Source: Gymnopus androsaceus JB14
Taxonomy: Eukaryota; Basidiomycota; Agaricomycetes; Agaricales; Omphalotaceae
DNA length: 64,000 nt
Direction of reading: 5' to 3'
NCBI GenBank assembly: GCA_009733575.1
Contig: ML769411.1
Coordinates: forward strand, 308,555-372,554
Shown here: positions 33,334 through 44,912 of the stretch, piece by piece
Layout of the letters: each line of letters opens with the position of its first letter
Numbering within the stretch: the first letter of the stretch is position 1
Position numbers and translations under genes: made by a program
The notes under the pieces: generated by a model
What the model was told of the DNA's origin: nothing
Seen by the model: the letters and a program-made list of their open reading frames with translations, nothing else
Database searches by the model: none

Positions 33334-35947
33334 ATGGCTGCTCTGTATGCTCCAACTACACTGAATGCTCTCCACACGGCCATTAGAAACACCGGGGAAC
33401 TATTTCTAGATTCGCAGTCTCAAGTCGTTTCTTCCTCATCCTCTTTGAATCATGTTGGCGGCTTTTGGCTCTCCTCACGCAGTAAGTGTTTTTCAGCCAA
33501 TATCTATAATTGGTCCTTATTGCGGATGTACAGGGTGCTGGAGCTGTCGATGGGCCTTTGGCAATCGATGTAAGCATTGTTACACCATCTGAGGCCCTGC
33601 ATTAACCTGTTTTCAGAACTACAAACGGGCAGTCTATCGTCCCCCACCAGCCAGATTTGTGGTTGACATGCTGCCTCCTACCAAACAGGGTGCGTTCGTG
33701 GTGTCAATGAGGAAGTATCTATCTGAAGCATGAAATATAGGAAGTCAATACAGCTTTGGGATGAAGATCACTCCCATGCTTTGTGGAGACAGATCTTCCA
33801 CCTCCTCCGGTGGATCCAACAGGTCTATTGTCGAGTATGATGTATGGAGACGGTTGGGAGATTGTCTTTGGTTCCAAGACTCGTTAGAGCTGGAATACTC
33901 CCGTCTGGCGAGAATGAAACGCCAGCGACTACTCGCTGGGAAGGGCGTGAAGAGAGATGGATTCTATCTCCAAGATAGAGCCTCTTCATGGGAATCATTA
34001 CCTCCGGGACCCGAGGCAAATTCTGTCGCTCGGGACATCCACGATATCATACCCAAATTGACGAAGAAGGGCACTTTATTCCGTGCTAGTCCCGCTACTA
34101 TTGCACAGCGCCAGGCAGAACTTACGGCTTTCGTAGAGGCCTTGTTCGCTGAAGAGGTTCCTACACTCTTGGCGGAGCTGCGTACAGATCGGATGGTCAC
34201 CGATTTCTTTGGGTATTGGCGCAGAGATCACGACCTTGCCTTGAAGAATAATCGTTCTTCTGGTGAAAAACCATCAAAACCCCGCTCTTCGATCACTAGC
34301 AGCGTGCTCTCTTCGTACTTTTCCAATAATGGCGACAATACCGATGTAGAGTCCATAAAATCTATGAATTCCCCACCGGCTTCCCCCACAACATCGACAT
34401 TCCGAGAGTCTAGAATCTCGGTTTCCACTGAGGCTTACCGATTTGCACAAGCTGCAAAAGTAAAGGGCAAGCAGAAAGAGCCCAAGAAGCGTAGGCATAC
34501 TACCTCTGTCTCATCATCTGCCTCCTCCTCCGGGTCTTCTTCTCGTTCTCGCAATTCGACTGGCTCTGTAGTTTCGACCGTACCCAGCATACGTGAAGAG
34601 GTTCCACTCACGTTTAATCATAATCCGCAAGTGGCCTCTCAGAAAGATCGGTTCCTCCAATCCTTACCAGAAGATATGGAGTTGCCTATTCACTCCGACT
34701 CTGAAAGTGTTCCTGCCAGTATCAGGAGACCGAAGAAGAGATCATCTAGAGACACGCTGTATCGTCGAAGTGCACGTATCTTCACTGCGCCACCAAGTTT
34801 GAACGATATCAGCGATGGTTTGCAAACTCCGACAGCAGCCCAATGTAAGCGTTTTTTGTATGGTTCTCTCTCCCTCAATAGCTGCTGACTTAATTCGTTC
34901 AAATTCAGGGACCCGAGGAATTCGAGATTCATGGCAAACAACTAGTTCCGCTTCGACTTACTTGGAGGGCCTCAACTTCAATGTACCTACCTCGCCGGCG
35001 CATATCTATCATTCCTCCCGTTTATCAATTGGGAGTATCGCTACGTTCATGACAGATGCCTCTGCCGATGCTGTAGTCCCGCGCACTCCCATGCCCACAC
35101 GACGGGCAATGCGCAGATCTAGACCAGTGTCTGTGTACACTGTGACAGAGGATGGACCCTGGTCAGACGGGGATGAAGATGTTCTGGACTCTTATATTTT
35201 CGGTGAGATATAAATTATTTCTGGACCATATAAGTTACTGACCTTTGATATGTAGATGCTTTCCCGATGCCAGCGCATCTTTTCCCATTCCGCGAAGAGA
35301 ACAAAAGGGAAGAAAAGATCAAGGATGAGGACGAGGAAAGTTCGGGATCGAGTGAAAGTCGGCCCGAGACACCGTTGGGACATCTCCCCAATATCCCGAC
35401 TTCGCCTTTACGAGTTGAGATTCATTCTGAATCTTTTCCCGGAGATGTTAGGTCCCCGGATGCAACTTCACCTGTGGATATTCGAGTCATTCCCGTACCT
35501 CCCTCTCCGACCGCCTCCACAACTTCAACGGAATTCTCTTCTTTCACTACAGCGAGTGATATTTCGGCTCTCAGTGCATCAACTGCCCCCACTTCGATCC
35601 TTGGTGGAAATCTGACTATCAAAGCGGCTCACAATCAGTCTATCATCCTACTGCGCACCTCCCGCGACACCGAGCTCTCGGATGTCCGGCAACGTATCTA
35701 CGACAAGTTCCTTACACAGGAAAAGATCACACTCTCGGAAGCCTTTGCGATTGCATTTGTCCTGCAAGATGAACCCCAATCTCCGTCTAGCAAGGGAAAA
35801 GGTAGAATGAGATCCAATTCACTGGGCGGCAGCCCCGCTCCTGCTCAGATGATCCTAGTCACCAATCAGGCCGACTGGGAGCGTGCATTGGCGACCACGG
35901 AAAGTGCGAAAATCACTGTCCGGGTTCTGGATACTTTTCATGAATGA
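33334..35947 (+). CDS. PX-like and PB1-like domain protein, probable polarity or signalling scaffold
   Basis: The ATG opens MAALYAPTTLNALHTAIRNT. Exons give GAGAVDGPLAID, YKRAVYRPPPARFVVDMLPP and QYSFGMKITPML, then VEYDVWRRLGDCLWFQDSLE, which resembles the arginine strand of a PX (phosphoinositide-binding) domain, and TLFRASPATIAQRQAELTAF with TDFFGYWRRDHD. A long Ser-rich disordered middle follows (SVSSSASSSGSSSRSR and similar). The C-terminus, NLTIKAAHNQSIILLRTS to WERALATTESAKITVRVLD, reads like a PB1 ubiquitin-like fold. PX plus PB1 recalls Bem1-type scaffolds, but no SH3 domain is seen. Reading frame is intact to TGA at 35945-35947. The assignment of both domains is by eye. Confidence 0.6.
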
Positions 35948-36417
35948 ATGACGATAAAATGCTGACTCTTGAATTTGCGATATCTAAATTTCAACCTTCG
36001 ACCTTCGACTTTCGATTTTTTTCGACATTTTTATACTCTTATTCGTTCATCCAGCATTTTCTCTATATGCTTCTACGGTCATTTCCAACGTTTACAGTTT
36101 TCGTACATATTATTTTTTACCTCTACTTTGTTACGCTTAGTCCCCTTGTCCGGTTTGGAAAGGGTCGACAAGGATGATCTTTCGCATTACAGTAATGACC
36201 AACAACGTACTTTGATGACTCCTAAATAAATAACACCCAACTGTTTGCTCAACTTTGCAAAGACTTGCTTTGACCGCCAGATCTAGAAGCGCTCATCAAA
36301 ACTGTGGCACCGGGCGCTAAAACCTTCTCAACAACGTCATGACGTTCCACCTCGTTCCACTGAAATTTTTATAAAAGGTTGATAAAAGGACTAATTCTCA
36401 GCTCGATTTGCTGGATA
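35948..36417. other. Intergenic region between PX/PB1-like gene and ARP10
   Basis: A pyrimidine- and T-rich 3' flank (36010-36130) is followed by a probable promoter. A TATA-like TATAAAAGG at about 36370-36378 lies some 45 bp before the ARP10 ATG. No gene is seen. Confidence 0.45.
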
Positions 36418-38527
36418 ATGTCTACAGGAGCCCCTCCTGAAACGCCTCGAAAGACATCGTTCAACCCATCTACGCCAACAACATCTCGTATCAACTCACA
36501 TGTTCAGGCCTCTCCACATTATACGACCACTCGAAGACATTCCCTCTACGGTGTTGAGGACCGTATAATTATTGATCCTGGCTCTTTGATATGGAAAGTT
36601 GGGTTCAGTGGCGAAGGATCGTACCGAGAGAGGTCTTTTATGCTGGCGGCAAATCTGCAAAGGGATTATGGGACTTGAAAAGAGCAACAGATGCTGCTGA
36701 ACGAGCAGAAGAAGACAAAATCTTTGGAGATCAGACTGGAACAGAGCTTGAGAGCGGTTTTTCACGAGTGAGTTTTGCTTTCTTTGACTGTCTGGGTGAC
36801 GTCCTTATCAATTACAAGCTCGTTATTAACAGACCCTAAAGCCAGAAAAGTCATTCTCGTCGAAAATCCATTGCTGCCACTGCATATCAAAGACGCTTTG
36901 GCACGAATACTATTTGAGAACTTGCAGGTCGTTATATCCTTGAATGTTGGCGGACACCCGCTCACTTCAATAATAGGTTCCCTCTGTTTCTTTTGCTTCA
37001 AGTCATCTGCTTTCTCTGCTTGCAGTCGGCCGGATCACAGGACTCGTCCTGGATTGTGGCTTCCTTGAATCTGTGGCTTTACCGGTAAACGTAATTCATT
37101 TAACTCGGGCAATCTGAATTGAATCGTTCGCGCAGATATTTGCCGCTAGACCTCTGTTCTCGCAACTTCGTACCACTCCTCTTGCAGGCCAACGCTTTCT
37201 TTCTCATCTCCGTTCGCTCCTGCTCCTGTTCGGTACCTATGTTGCTCCCACATCACCGGGACCTGCAAATCTTCCCCAAGCCAGTCGTTCCATGCGCGTA
37301 CCCACAGAGGTCCTGACCAATGAAGTTTTAGAGGAGATAAAAACCCGATGTTGCTTTGTTGGTGAAACCCTTGCTCCCGGCGCGTCAGAGGCAGCAGATA
37401 ATGGACCCACTCCCGACGATTCAGTGGCATCCTCGGACATGGAGATACCTCCTAGCAGTGACCCTGCTCACTCCGAGTCCGAGTTTTCATTTGCAGGCAG
37501 GGAAAGCGGGATGTCATCTCAACATGACTCGTCAGAATACAGCGTCATATCGACACCGCGGATGGGTGGAAGGCCTGCTCCAGGAAATGAGAATCGCTCA
37601 CAAATACTGGCGGACATGTACATGCGACATTCTACTGCAACAGATCTACGATTACGAGTTGAACCGCCGGCGTCGATGGTAAACGCTAATTCCTTGGGGT
37701 ATGGAACTATCATCATTCCTGGCTGGATACGAGAACGCACTGCAGAGGTCCTTTTTGAGGGCGGGGACGTTGATGAAGGTAGCCTTGCGGAGGTCGTTCT
37801 GGATGCACTATTGAAGGTAATCAAGATACTCATTCTTCTTTTTCAACTAATTGAGCCTTTTTAGGTCCCCGTGGACCTGCGAAAAACACTTGCATCTTCT
37901 ATCTTAATTGTCGGGGGAACATCTATGCTGCCAGGGTTTATCCCTCGTCTTCATGGGGAAATCTTGCGCGCTATTTCTCCTCTACCACCATCCCCGCGGC
38001 ACCCAACAAGACCCGATAGACCCTCTCCACCACAGTACGACCGTTATGCCACTCTGCGTCCACTCATTCCATATTTTGCCATCTTAAACAATCCCTCGCC
38101 ACCACCTCCCCTTTCTGACCGAGCGAAGAACAATGGGGGCAAAGCTCCGGCCTTTTCTCCGGCCACTATGGCCTGGATTGGAGGCTCCCTTGCCGGGTAA
38201 GAACCGACTTATACCGTATGAACTGAACAAACATATTCATGCCTTTTTAGAGCTTTAAAAACCGGGGGAACGGAAGTCAGTCGCGAAAAATGGGACGAAG
38301 CTGATCCTGAAAGAGAGGATCCCGATGCAGAATCTCCACCACGAAGTCAAGCACAACAACAATCACGCGCCATGCAGATCCCCCCACCGCGGAATATCCT
38401 CCCAGATTGGACCAGGTGGCCATTACCTGTGGGTGCCCCATCTGCTTCGGTGACGAGGACAGGTGCATCGCATGATTCTGCTCCTCTAACTGTGGCGCCA
38501 GCCAGAGCGAGTGGTTATGTGGTATGA
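36418..38527 (+). CDS. ARP10: Actin-related protein 10 (dynactin pointed-end subunit)
   Basis: Arp10 caps the pointed end of the dynactin filament that serves dynein. The ATG at 36418 opens [20 protein letters not shown], an extended disordered N-terminus. The actin fold starts at [18 protein letters not shown], continues with [68 protein letters not shown] and [18 protein letters not shown] (the second phosphate-binding region), and ends [17 protein letters not shown] Ser-rich insert lies in the middle ([16 protein letters not shown] area) and a Pro-rich tail follows. Frame breaks appear at about 36620 (one base short) and 36723 (one extra T); past the latter, [18 protein letters not shown] joins over an intron to the conserved TDPKARK. 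Confidence 0.82.
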
Positions 38528-38753
38528 GTTGTACTCGATGTGGTTACTCGTAATGAACTCAAGTGAAGTAAATATCGTTCTCAAATCAACCAGAGCAAGC
38601 GTTGATAACAATCTTTTCTTCTCGGAAACATCTCACGCTTCACGCTTTCACGTTAAGCATGAGAAAAGCCCGACTTCATTCGGAATGGGCAGCGTGATGA
38701 GTCAGCCATCCACTGGGATCTTTTTTGTATAAACTCACACGTATCTCACTCTC

Positions 38754-39980
38754 ATGTCGTCTTCCGAGGGTGTCCTGAAGTACAGGTTGGGCAATTGGGA
38801 GCTGCAGTCTGGCCAGGTCATCCCAAATGCTGAAATTGCATACAAGACTTTTGGCGATGCCAGCTCTCCTTCCATCATTTATCCTACTTGGTTTTCAGGT
38901 GCAATCGCGGACAACGAATGGCTCATTGGAGATGATAAGGCTTTGAATCCTCAGAAATACTATATCATCATCCCAGCACTGTTTGGGAATGGTCAGTCTC
39001 CTCTCCTTCGAACACTGATCTCAACCCGTTTCCCGACTGCACATTCTATGATAATGTTCGAGCGCAACACAAGCTCGTCACTGAACACTTGGGCATCACG
39101 CATGCTCGCGCTGTCCTGGGATGGTCTATGGCGGCTAGTCAGGCCTACCAATGGGTAACTCAATATCCAGACTTTGTGGATCTCGCCATTCCGTTCTGCG
39201 GGGCGGCAAAAGTCTCGATCCACAACACGGTCTTTCTCGAGAGCTTGAAGGGCGCACTGCTTGCTGTAAAGAAACAGTGTACAGCCGGTGCGTGCAAGGG
39301 AGGATTCCTGGCACCGGGTGAGTATAGAACGTGGAGTGCGGAGGAGAAGGATGTTGGTTTGAAAGCGTTCGGACGAGTTTATGCAGGATGGGGGTTTAGT
39401 CAGACATTCTACCGTCAAAAGATCTATGAGTCTGTGTTGGGATTCAAAGGCCTTGAGGACTTTTTGGTCAATTTCTGGGAAAAATGGGCGACATCGAAAG
39501 GTTTGGACGATCCTTCCCCGAAAACAAACTTTGGTACAAGTTAATTATACACACAGATCCGGAGAACTTGTTAGCTATGGTGTATACCTGGCAAGCTGCA
39601 GACTGCTCCAAGCAAGAGCCTTACAATGGCGATTTCAGAGCTGCAATGCAGGCGATCAAGGCCAAAATGCTAGTTCTACCAGGCAAGACGGACCTTTATT
39701 TCCCGTATGTCTTTTCATAGAACAATCGGGCAGTAGCTGACAAGATGATTCTAGTCCGGAAGACTCGGAGATTGAGGTTGAGAATATGCGAGAGGGAGTG
39801 GGTAAGATGATGGTGATTCCGAGCGTTTGGGGTCATTGGGCGGGAGGTCCTGGAGGTAGCTTGGAAGATGTCCAGTGGCTCGATGAGCGATTGAGGGAAT
39901 TTGGTCTGGGAGATGTCCAGGGGATCGATGAGCAATTGAAGGAGCTTAGTCTACGACCCCTCCCCAAAAGCAAACTTTAG
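38754..39980 (+). CDS. Homoserine O-acetyltransferase-like alpha/beta hydrolase, copy A
   Basis: This MetX-like alpha/beta hydrolase opens MSSSEGVLKYRLGNWELQSG. The nucleophile elbow is VLGWSMAASQAYQW (GxSM followed by A where copy B has G). PFCGAAK and the lid block TAGACKGG follow, then DPENLLAMVYTWQAAD, the acid-residue region KMLVLPGKTDLYFP and the His-containing VIPSVWGHWAGG, so the triad is complete. Relative to copy B one base is missing near 38998 and again near 39516. The tail after FGL runs into a tandem duplication and reaches TAG at 39978-39980 with an odd end (GIDEQLKELSLRPLPKSKL). Actual acetyltransferase activity is unproven; many fungal members are uncharacterised hydrolases. 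Confidence 0.72.
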
Positions 39981-40355
39981 TACAAGTTAATTATACACAC
40001 AGATCCGGAGAACTTGTTAGCTATGGTATATACCTGGCAAGCTGCAGACTGCTCCAAGCAAGAGCCTTACAATGGCGATTTCAGAGCTGCAATGCAGGCG
40101 ATCAAGACCAAAATGCTAGTTCTACCAGGCAAGACAGACCTTTATTTCCCGCATGTCTCCCACACAGAATAATCGGGCAGTAGCTGACAGGATGATTCTA
40201 GTCCGGAAGACTCGGAGATTGAGGTTGAGAATATGCGAGAGGGAGTGGGTAAGATGATGGTGATTTCGAGCGTTTGGGGTCATTGGGCAGGAGGCCCTGG
40301 AGGTAGCTTGGAAGATCTCCAGTGGATCAATGGACGGTTGAAAGAATTTGGTCTG
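39516..40355 (+). repeat. Tandem direct duplication of the 3' exon block of hydrolase copy A
   Basis: Bases 39516-39908 and 39962-40355 are near-identical direct repeats offset by 446-447 bp (for example both carry GATCCGGAGAACTTGTTAGC and AATCGGGCAGTAGCTGACA). Differences are scattered single bases. A smaller unit, GATCGATGAGC followed by a TTGA(A/G)G-type stretch, recurs at about 39877, 39919 and 40399, so more than one round of duplication occurred. Confidence 0.88.
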
Positions 40356-40358
40356 TAG
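39962..40358 (+). pseudogene. Orphan duplicated 3' exons of hydrolase copy A
   Basis: This second copy encodes LLAMVYTWQAADCSKQEPYN and KTKMLVLPGKTDLYFP, then after an intron DSEIEVENMREGVGKM, GHWAGGPGGSLEDLQW and a clean FGL stop at 40356-40358. It has no start or catalytic elbow of its own. The sequence just after its stop resembles the 3' flank of copy B, so this copy probably holds the original gene end and the upstream copy is the inserted one. Confidence 0.7.
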
Positions 40359-40813
40359 GCGTCTCCGAAGCCCCGCGTTGCTGTCACTGTGGAAAATGGA
40401 TCGATGAGCGATTGAAGAAGCTTGCTCTGTATTGCCTCAGTTGCATAGTGTCCGAAGATTCAACATGTTTATTTGGGCCTCAAATGAGTGAAGGTGCTGG
40501 CTATACGAAACTGCATTCATTTCAGCCCGGTGGGCCCTTTGTTTCCATAAGTTTTCCATTCATTGGCGTAAACAAACAAGCTAAAAAAACTGTGGGCGCC
40601 CAGAACAATATGCAAGCATCTCCGTCGCCTTGTGATCTCGTATGCGCCAATGCTATACTCGCGGCTATATCGGTACTGACACCTTTTTTCTCCATATAGC
40701 TCGAAGACTTACTAACAATATTAATATCCGAGTCAGCGTGAGCATTACTCCTCCAATCTCCCCCATCGATTCAGTCTTCGTGAACCGACGCAGTAGTATC
40801 ATATTTTGTGATT

Positions 40814-41967
40814 ATGCCAGATTCCGAAGGTATCCAGAAATACAAGTTGGGCAATTGGGAGCTGCAGTCTGGCCAAGTCATCCCAAACGCCGAAATTGCA
40901 TACAAAACACTTGGAGTCCCCAGTTCTCCTTCCATTATCTATCCAATTTGGTTTGCAGGTACAATCGAGGACGCCGGATACCTGATTGGAGACGATAAAG
41001 CTCTCAATCCACAGAAATACTATATTATCATCATAGCGTTATTCGGGAATGGCCAGTCCTCCTCTCCTTCGAACACTGATCTCAAGCCATTTCCCGACTG
41101 CACTATGTATGATAATGTTCGGGCGCAATACAAACTCGTCACTGAGCACCTGGGTGTTACACATGCTCGTGCTGTTCTAGGATATTCCATGGGCGCTGCT
41201 CAAACATACCAATGGGCAACTCAGTATCCGGACTTTATGGATTTCGCCGTTCCGATATGCGGAGCTGCAAAAATCTCGATCAGCAACACAGTCGTTCTCG
41301 AGGGCATGAAGGCCGCGCTTCTCGCTGCAAAGAAGCAGTATACGGCTGGAGCATGCAAGGGAGGAGTCCTGGCACAGGGAGAGGAGTATAGGATCTGGAA
41401 GACGGATGAGAAGGACGTTGGCCTGAAAGCGCTTGGACGAGTGTTTTCAGGATGGGCATTTAGCCCAACATTCTATCGCCGGAAACTCTATGAGACTGTA
41501 TGGGAAATCAAGGGCCTTGAGGACTTTATGGTGAATTATTGGGACAAGTGGGCGATTGCACAAGGTTTGGCTGGTTCCTTCAGGAAATTTTAGCAAGCTC
41601 ACTATGTGTATAGACCCAGAGAATCTTCTGGCCATGATATATACTTGGCAAGCTACAGACAGCTCTAAACAAGAACCATACAATGGCGATTTCAGAGCTG
41701 CATTGCAGGCAATCAAGGTTAAAACGCTGCTTCTACCTGGTCAGACGGACCTCATTTTTCCGTACGTCTCCTTCACAAAAGAAATAAGACTGTAATTGAC
41801 GAGATAATTCTAGGTATGAAGACTCGGAGATTGAAGTTGAGATCATGCGAGAGGGAATTGGCAAGATGATGGTGATTCCGAGCGCTTGGGGTCACTCGGC
41901 AGGAGGCGGAGATGACTTGAAAGATATCAAATGGATCGATGAGCGGTTGAAAGAACTTGGTTTGTAG
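40814..41967 (+). CDS. Homoserine O-acetyltransferase-like alpha/beta hydrolase, copy B
   Basis: This paralog is close to copy A along its full length. The start ATG opens MPDSEGIQKYKLGNWELQSG. The nucleophile elbow is VLGYSMGAAQTYQW, a canonical GxSMG. Next come PICGAAKISISNTVV, the lid block TAGACKGGVLAQGEEY, YWDKWAIAQG, DPENLLAMIYTWQATD, KTLLLPGQTDLIFP and VIPSAWGHSAGG, with TAG at 41965-41967. One frame step is needed near 41573-41590 between LAGSF and KLTMCIDPENLL, at the same place where copy A also needs one, so a tiny unrecognised intron there is possible. The final intron (41762-41813) matches that of copy A. Function as for copy A is inferred by family. Confidence 0.75.
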
Positions 41968-42081
41968 GCATATCCAAAGCCTTGCTTTGCAGTTACGCAA
42001 GTAAATGATTATCGAAAGGTTTAACAAAGCGCAATGTCATAGTAATTAGGCCACTAGTGGGTTTTTTTCCTTTGAATCAAA

Positions 42082-42982
42082 TGGTAGTGACCAACGCCCG
42101 CCAGGAAAAGTGTGGGAATCAAATTAGCGCTAGTGCTTTTCTTCGAAAAAAGTGGACGGAGCAGCTGCAGCTTCAACCACGTTGCCTAGCAGCTAGGTAT
42201 AGTGGAACAAAATGATTTTAATAGCAATTTAAGGATTTTGTTGAAAATAGATTTTTAAAAAGTTGTGAGGAACCACTCGGAACAGTACTTACAGGGTACA
42301 GAAACAGGCATTAACGGCCATACATATTGATTATTTTTTCAACAAAACCTTCAAAATGCATCTCTAAACATTTCACTCTCCCAAAATTTGTCCAGATGTG
42401 AAGTCCTTGAAGCTGTAGGTGGTCCATCGAAAATCGCCGTGGAAAACAGTGTGAACTTTTAAGCGCCCGTTGAAATACGGTCACCTTCCACACTCCATCA
42501 GCAAACCCTGTATTTTGCATTTTAATTTTGACAGCAATACATAAAATTCCCAGTGCTCCCAGAGCCCCCAGCGCTTGCCAGTGCTGTCAAAAATATAAAC
42601 TCGTATGTCATTTTATTTTAATTTCCAAATAAGGCAATTTTGAGGCCTCTGGGAGCTCTGGCCAGCGCCGGCCGGACCATCTGGGTGCTGGAGCGCTGGA
42701 GCTCTGGAGACACTGTCCAGCACTTGCAAGAGCTGGCCACATCATACATGTTTTGCTGATGTCTTTCAGACTCTTTGAGTCCTTCCTCTCATTTTTCTAG
42801 CCTAATTTGGGCCTAATCATATACCCGTATCTTGATCCATCATTAACTACTATGAAGACCCTCAAATCTGCTGCTCTAGCTGGCTATAATACCTCGAACC
42901 GATTTTGAATCGATTTGCCACCTTGTTTTAAGCGCCGTTGCTTAGTCAGCGCCAAAATCGCCAGCGGCGTTGGTCACTACCA
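42082..42982. mobile_element. Non-autonomous DNA element with 17-bp terminal inverted repeats
   Basis: TGGTAGTGACCAACGCC at 42082-42098 is exactly repeated in reverse complement at 42966-42982. The outer flanks share CTTTGAA (42070-42076 and 42985-42991), which could be a target-site duplication if the termini extend a few bases. The 0.9-kb inside has no coding frame but has palindromic CTGG/AGCGCT-rich sequence at 42545-42740, including the stem GTGCTGGA...TCCAGCAC. The features fit a MITE-like, non-autonomous element; superfamily cannot be set, although an 8-bp duplication would suit hAT. Confidence 0.72.
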
Positions 42983-43112
42983 AACTTTGAAAGTCGAGAC
43001 ACGCTCAGCCTAAGCGCTAATCACTGACGTCAACTCTCGCGGATTATCCGCAGTGGCATGCACGCGACTGCCACTCTTCTTTCTTCTTCTACAACCACTA
43101 CATACTATCACT

Positions 43113-44633
43113 ATGTCTGACCGACGGGTGGGCTCATATCTTGTCGATTCAACAATATTGCTTACTATATCGTATACAGGCTGATACTTCCAAAGACGAC
43201 GAATGGGAAGATTTGTCTGATGCACCAGACGAGCATCCAAAAGAACAAAGATCCCCTTCTGTCCCTGCCAGTGTAAGCTCCAAATCTTCGCGCCAATCCT
43301 CTCCAAGGAAGCGAAAATTCGGCCAAAGGAGCACACAGTCATCGCGCAATACTTCCAGTAGCGCTCGATCGGGTCCTCGACCTGCAAGACACTTTCCTAC
43401 GGAGGAGTGGACCGCAGAGATTTCGGACCTAGCTGTATCTACAGCTCGCTATGTGATAGACGTTCTCGGAGGGGGAATTAGCCTCCTGCGCAAACCGCTA
43501 TCTTTCCTCGTCTTTCTCTGGCTGTTTTTACTTCTTTGTTCGTACATCTCCTCGGCAGTTACGAGAACCCTCCGGCCTCTCTGTTTCGTACCTGGAATCA
43601 GAAGCACCAGCCTTTGTATGATAGATTCTTCTCAAACCAAGCTTCCCAAGTCCAAAGGAAGCTCGGTATCGCCTAAGTGGGCTGATTATCCTGGTCTCAT
43701 GAACGCTCAAAGTCTGACGTTTGAACAATTGCTCGACGACTCGGTAGGAGGGTCAGGCCTTTCACTGGATATAAAGAAGGCGGAGATGGCTACATCCGAC
43801 CTCATCACCCTGGTCAAATTTAGCAAGCTGACAAGTAAAGAGTTGCTGGGTATGTGTATTCGATGCTTCTGGATCAACCGATATTGACGACTACTATCTC
43901 AGCGGAATCTCTAGCTGGCTTTGTCGAGGATGCCCGTAGAACCGGACGCGGTTTGCAAAGACTGGGCTCGAAAGTTGGAGGTGCTGTTGACCAGTACGTT
44001 CCGTCGCTCTATTGTTATGTTTTACTGATCTTTTACAGAATAATGGCTGTCAACGATTACGCCGTCAATGCAATTTCTGCCGCCCAATCGTCGTCTCCCT
44101 CGATTGTGCAATCCCTTCTTATTCCATTTTCTTCCCGCCCATCCACCGATGAGATCATCCTACGCACCTTTGTGGAAGCGATGAGCGTACTCTCTACAAC
44201 CATAGAACGACTCATCGTCGAGGCCGAAGTCCAGCTCGCTAATCTTGAAAAACTCGAGGAGCGTCTTTCCGTTCTCCACGAGCTCGTTTCGAGAGAGGAT
44301 TCCACAATATCTTCAGCAAAATCCGAGCTACTTTCCCACCTTTGGTCCAAACTTGGAGGAAACAGGCGTACATTGAATGGTTATGACGATCATCTGAGGC
44401 TGCTCAACGGGCTGGGGGATTACCGCAAGCAAGCATTAGCTCATGTGGTTTCAGCTCTGCAGACCCTAAGGTCACTCAGCGACGATATGGAGGATATGAG
44501 AGAGCGCGTCGCGGAACCAGAGCTGGCCGGTTCACATATTCCGGTCAAGGTCCATTTGAATAGTATTCATCTTGGCTTGCAAAGATTGAAGGACTCTAGA
44601 GTTAAGGCCCGGAGAGGGAGGAAGAAGCGATAA
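43113..44633 (+). CDS. Single-pass membrane protein of unknown function
   Basis: I do not recognise the family. The ATG at 43113 begins a 5-codon first exon (MSDRR), then an acidic and Ser-rich N-part (DDEWEDLSDAPDEH; SSKSSRQSSPRKRKFGQR, a basic patch that could be a nuclear signal). At about residue 110-135 is one clear membrane segment, PLSFLVFLWLFLLLCSYISS. The C-terminal half is helical, with LVKFSKLTSKELL, RRTGRGLQRLGSKVGGAVDQ, and heptad-like VEAEVQLANLEKLEERLSVL, and ends in a basic RVKARRGRKKR. A basic N-terminus, one membrane span and a helical domain could fit a nuclear-envelope or ER protein; this is only inference. Frame intact across three introns. Confidence 0.62.
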
Positions 44634-44912
44634 AGAGAGTCTTGGGTGTCGAACATTTTATCGGTTTGGAAGGTTGAACTTGAGTGGTTTCTTATACACG
44701 TCTTGCGTCTTGATTGTTTAATTCTGCTGGTCATGGAATGGTTTGTATGTATTCTAATGTCCTGTATGTCTAGAAAGGTTTTGTGTATCTATGTAGCTTG
44801 AAATATGATCTCAATCGGGATGCTGGGGTGTTGCCAGCCGCTGATCTGCCGCCGGCTCACTCTATAGGGAAACCCGATTTGCCTCGATCCGCTTTCTCTC
44901 AATCACTACCAA

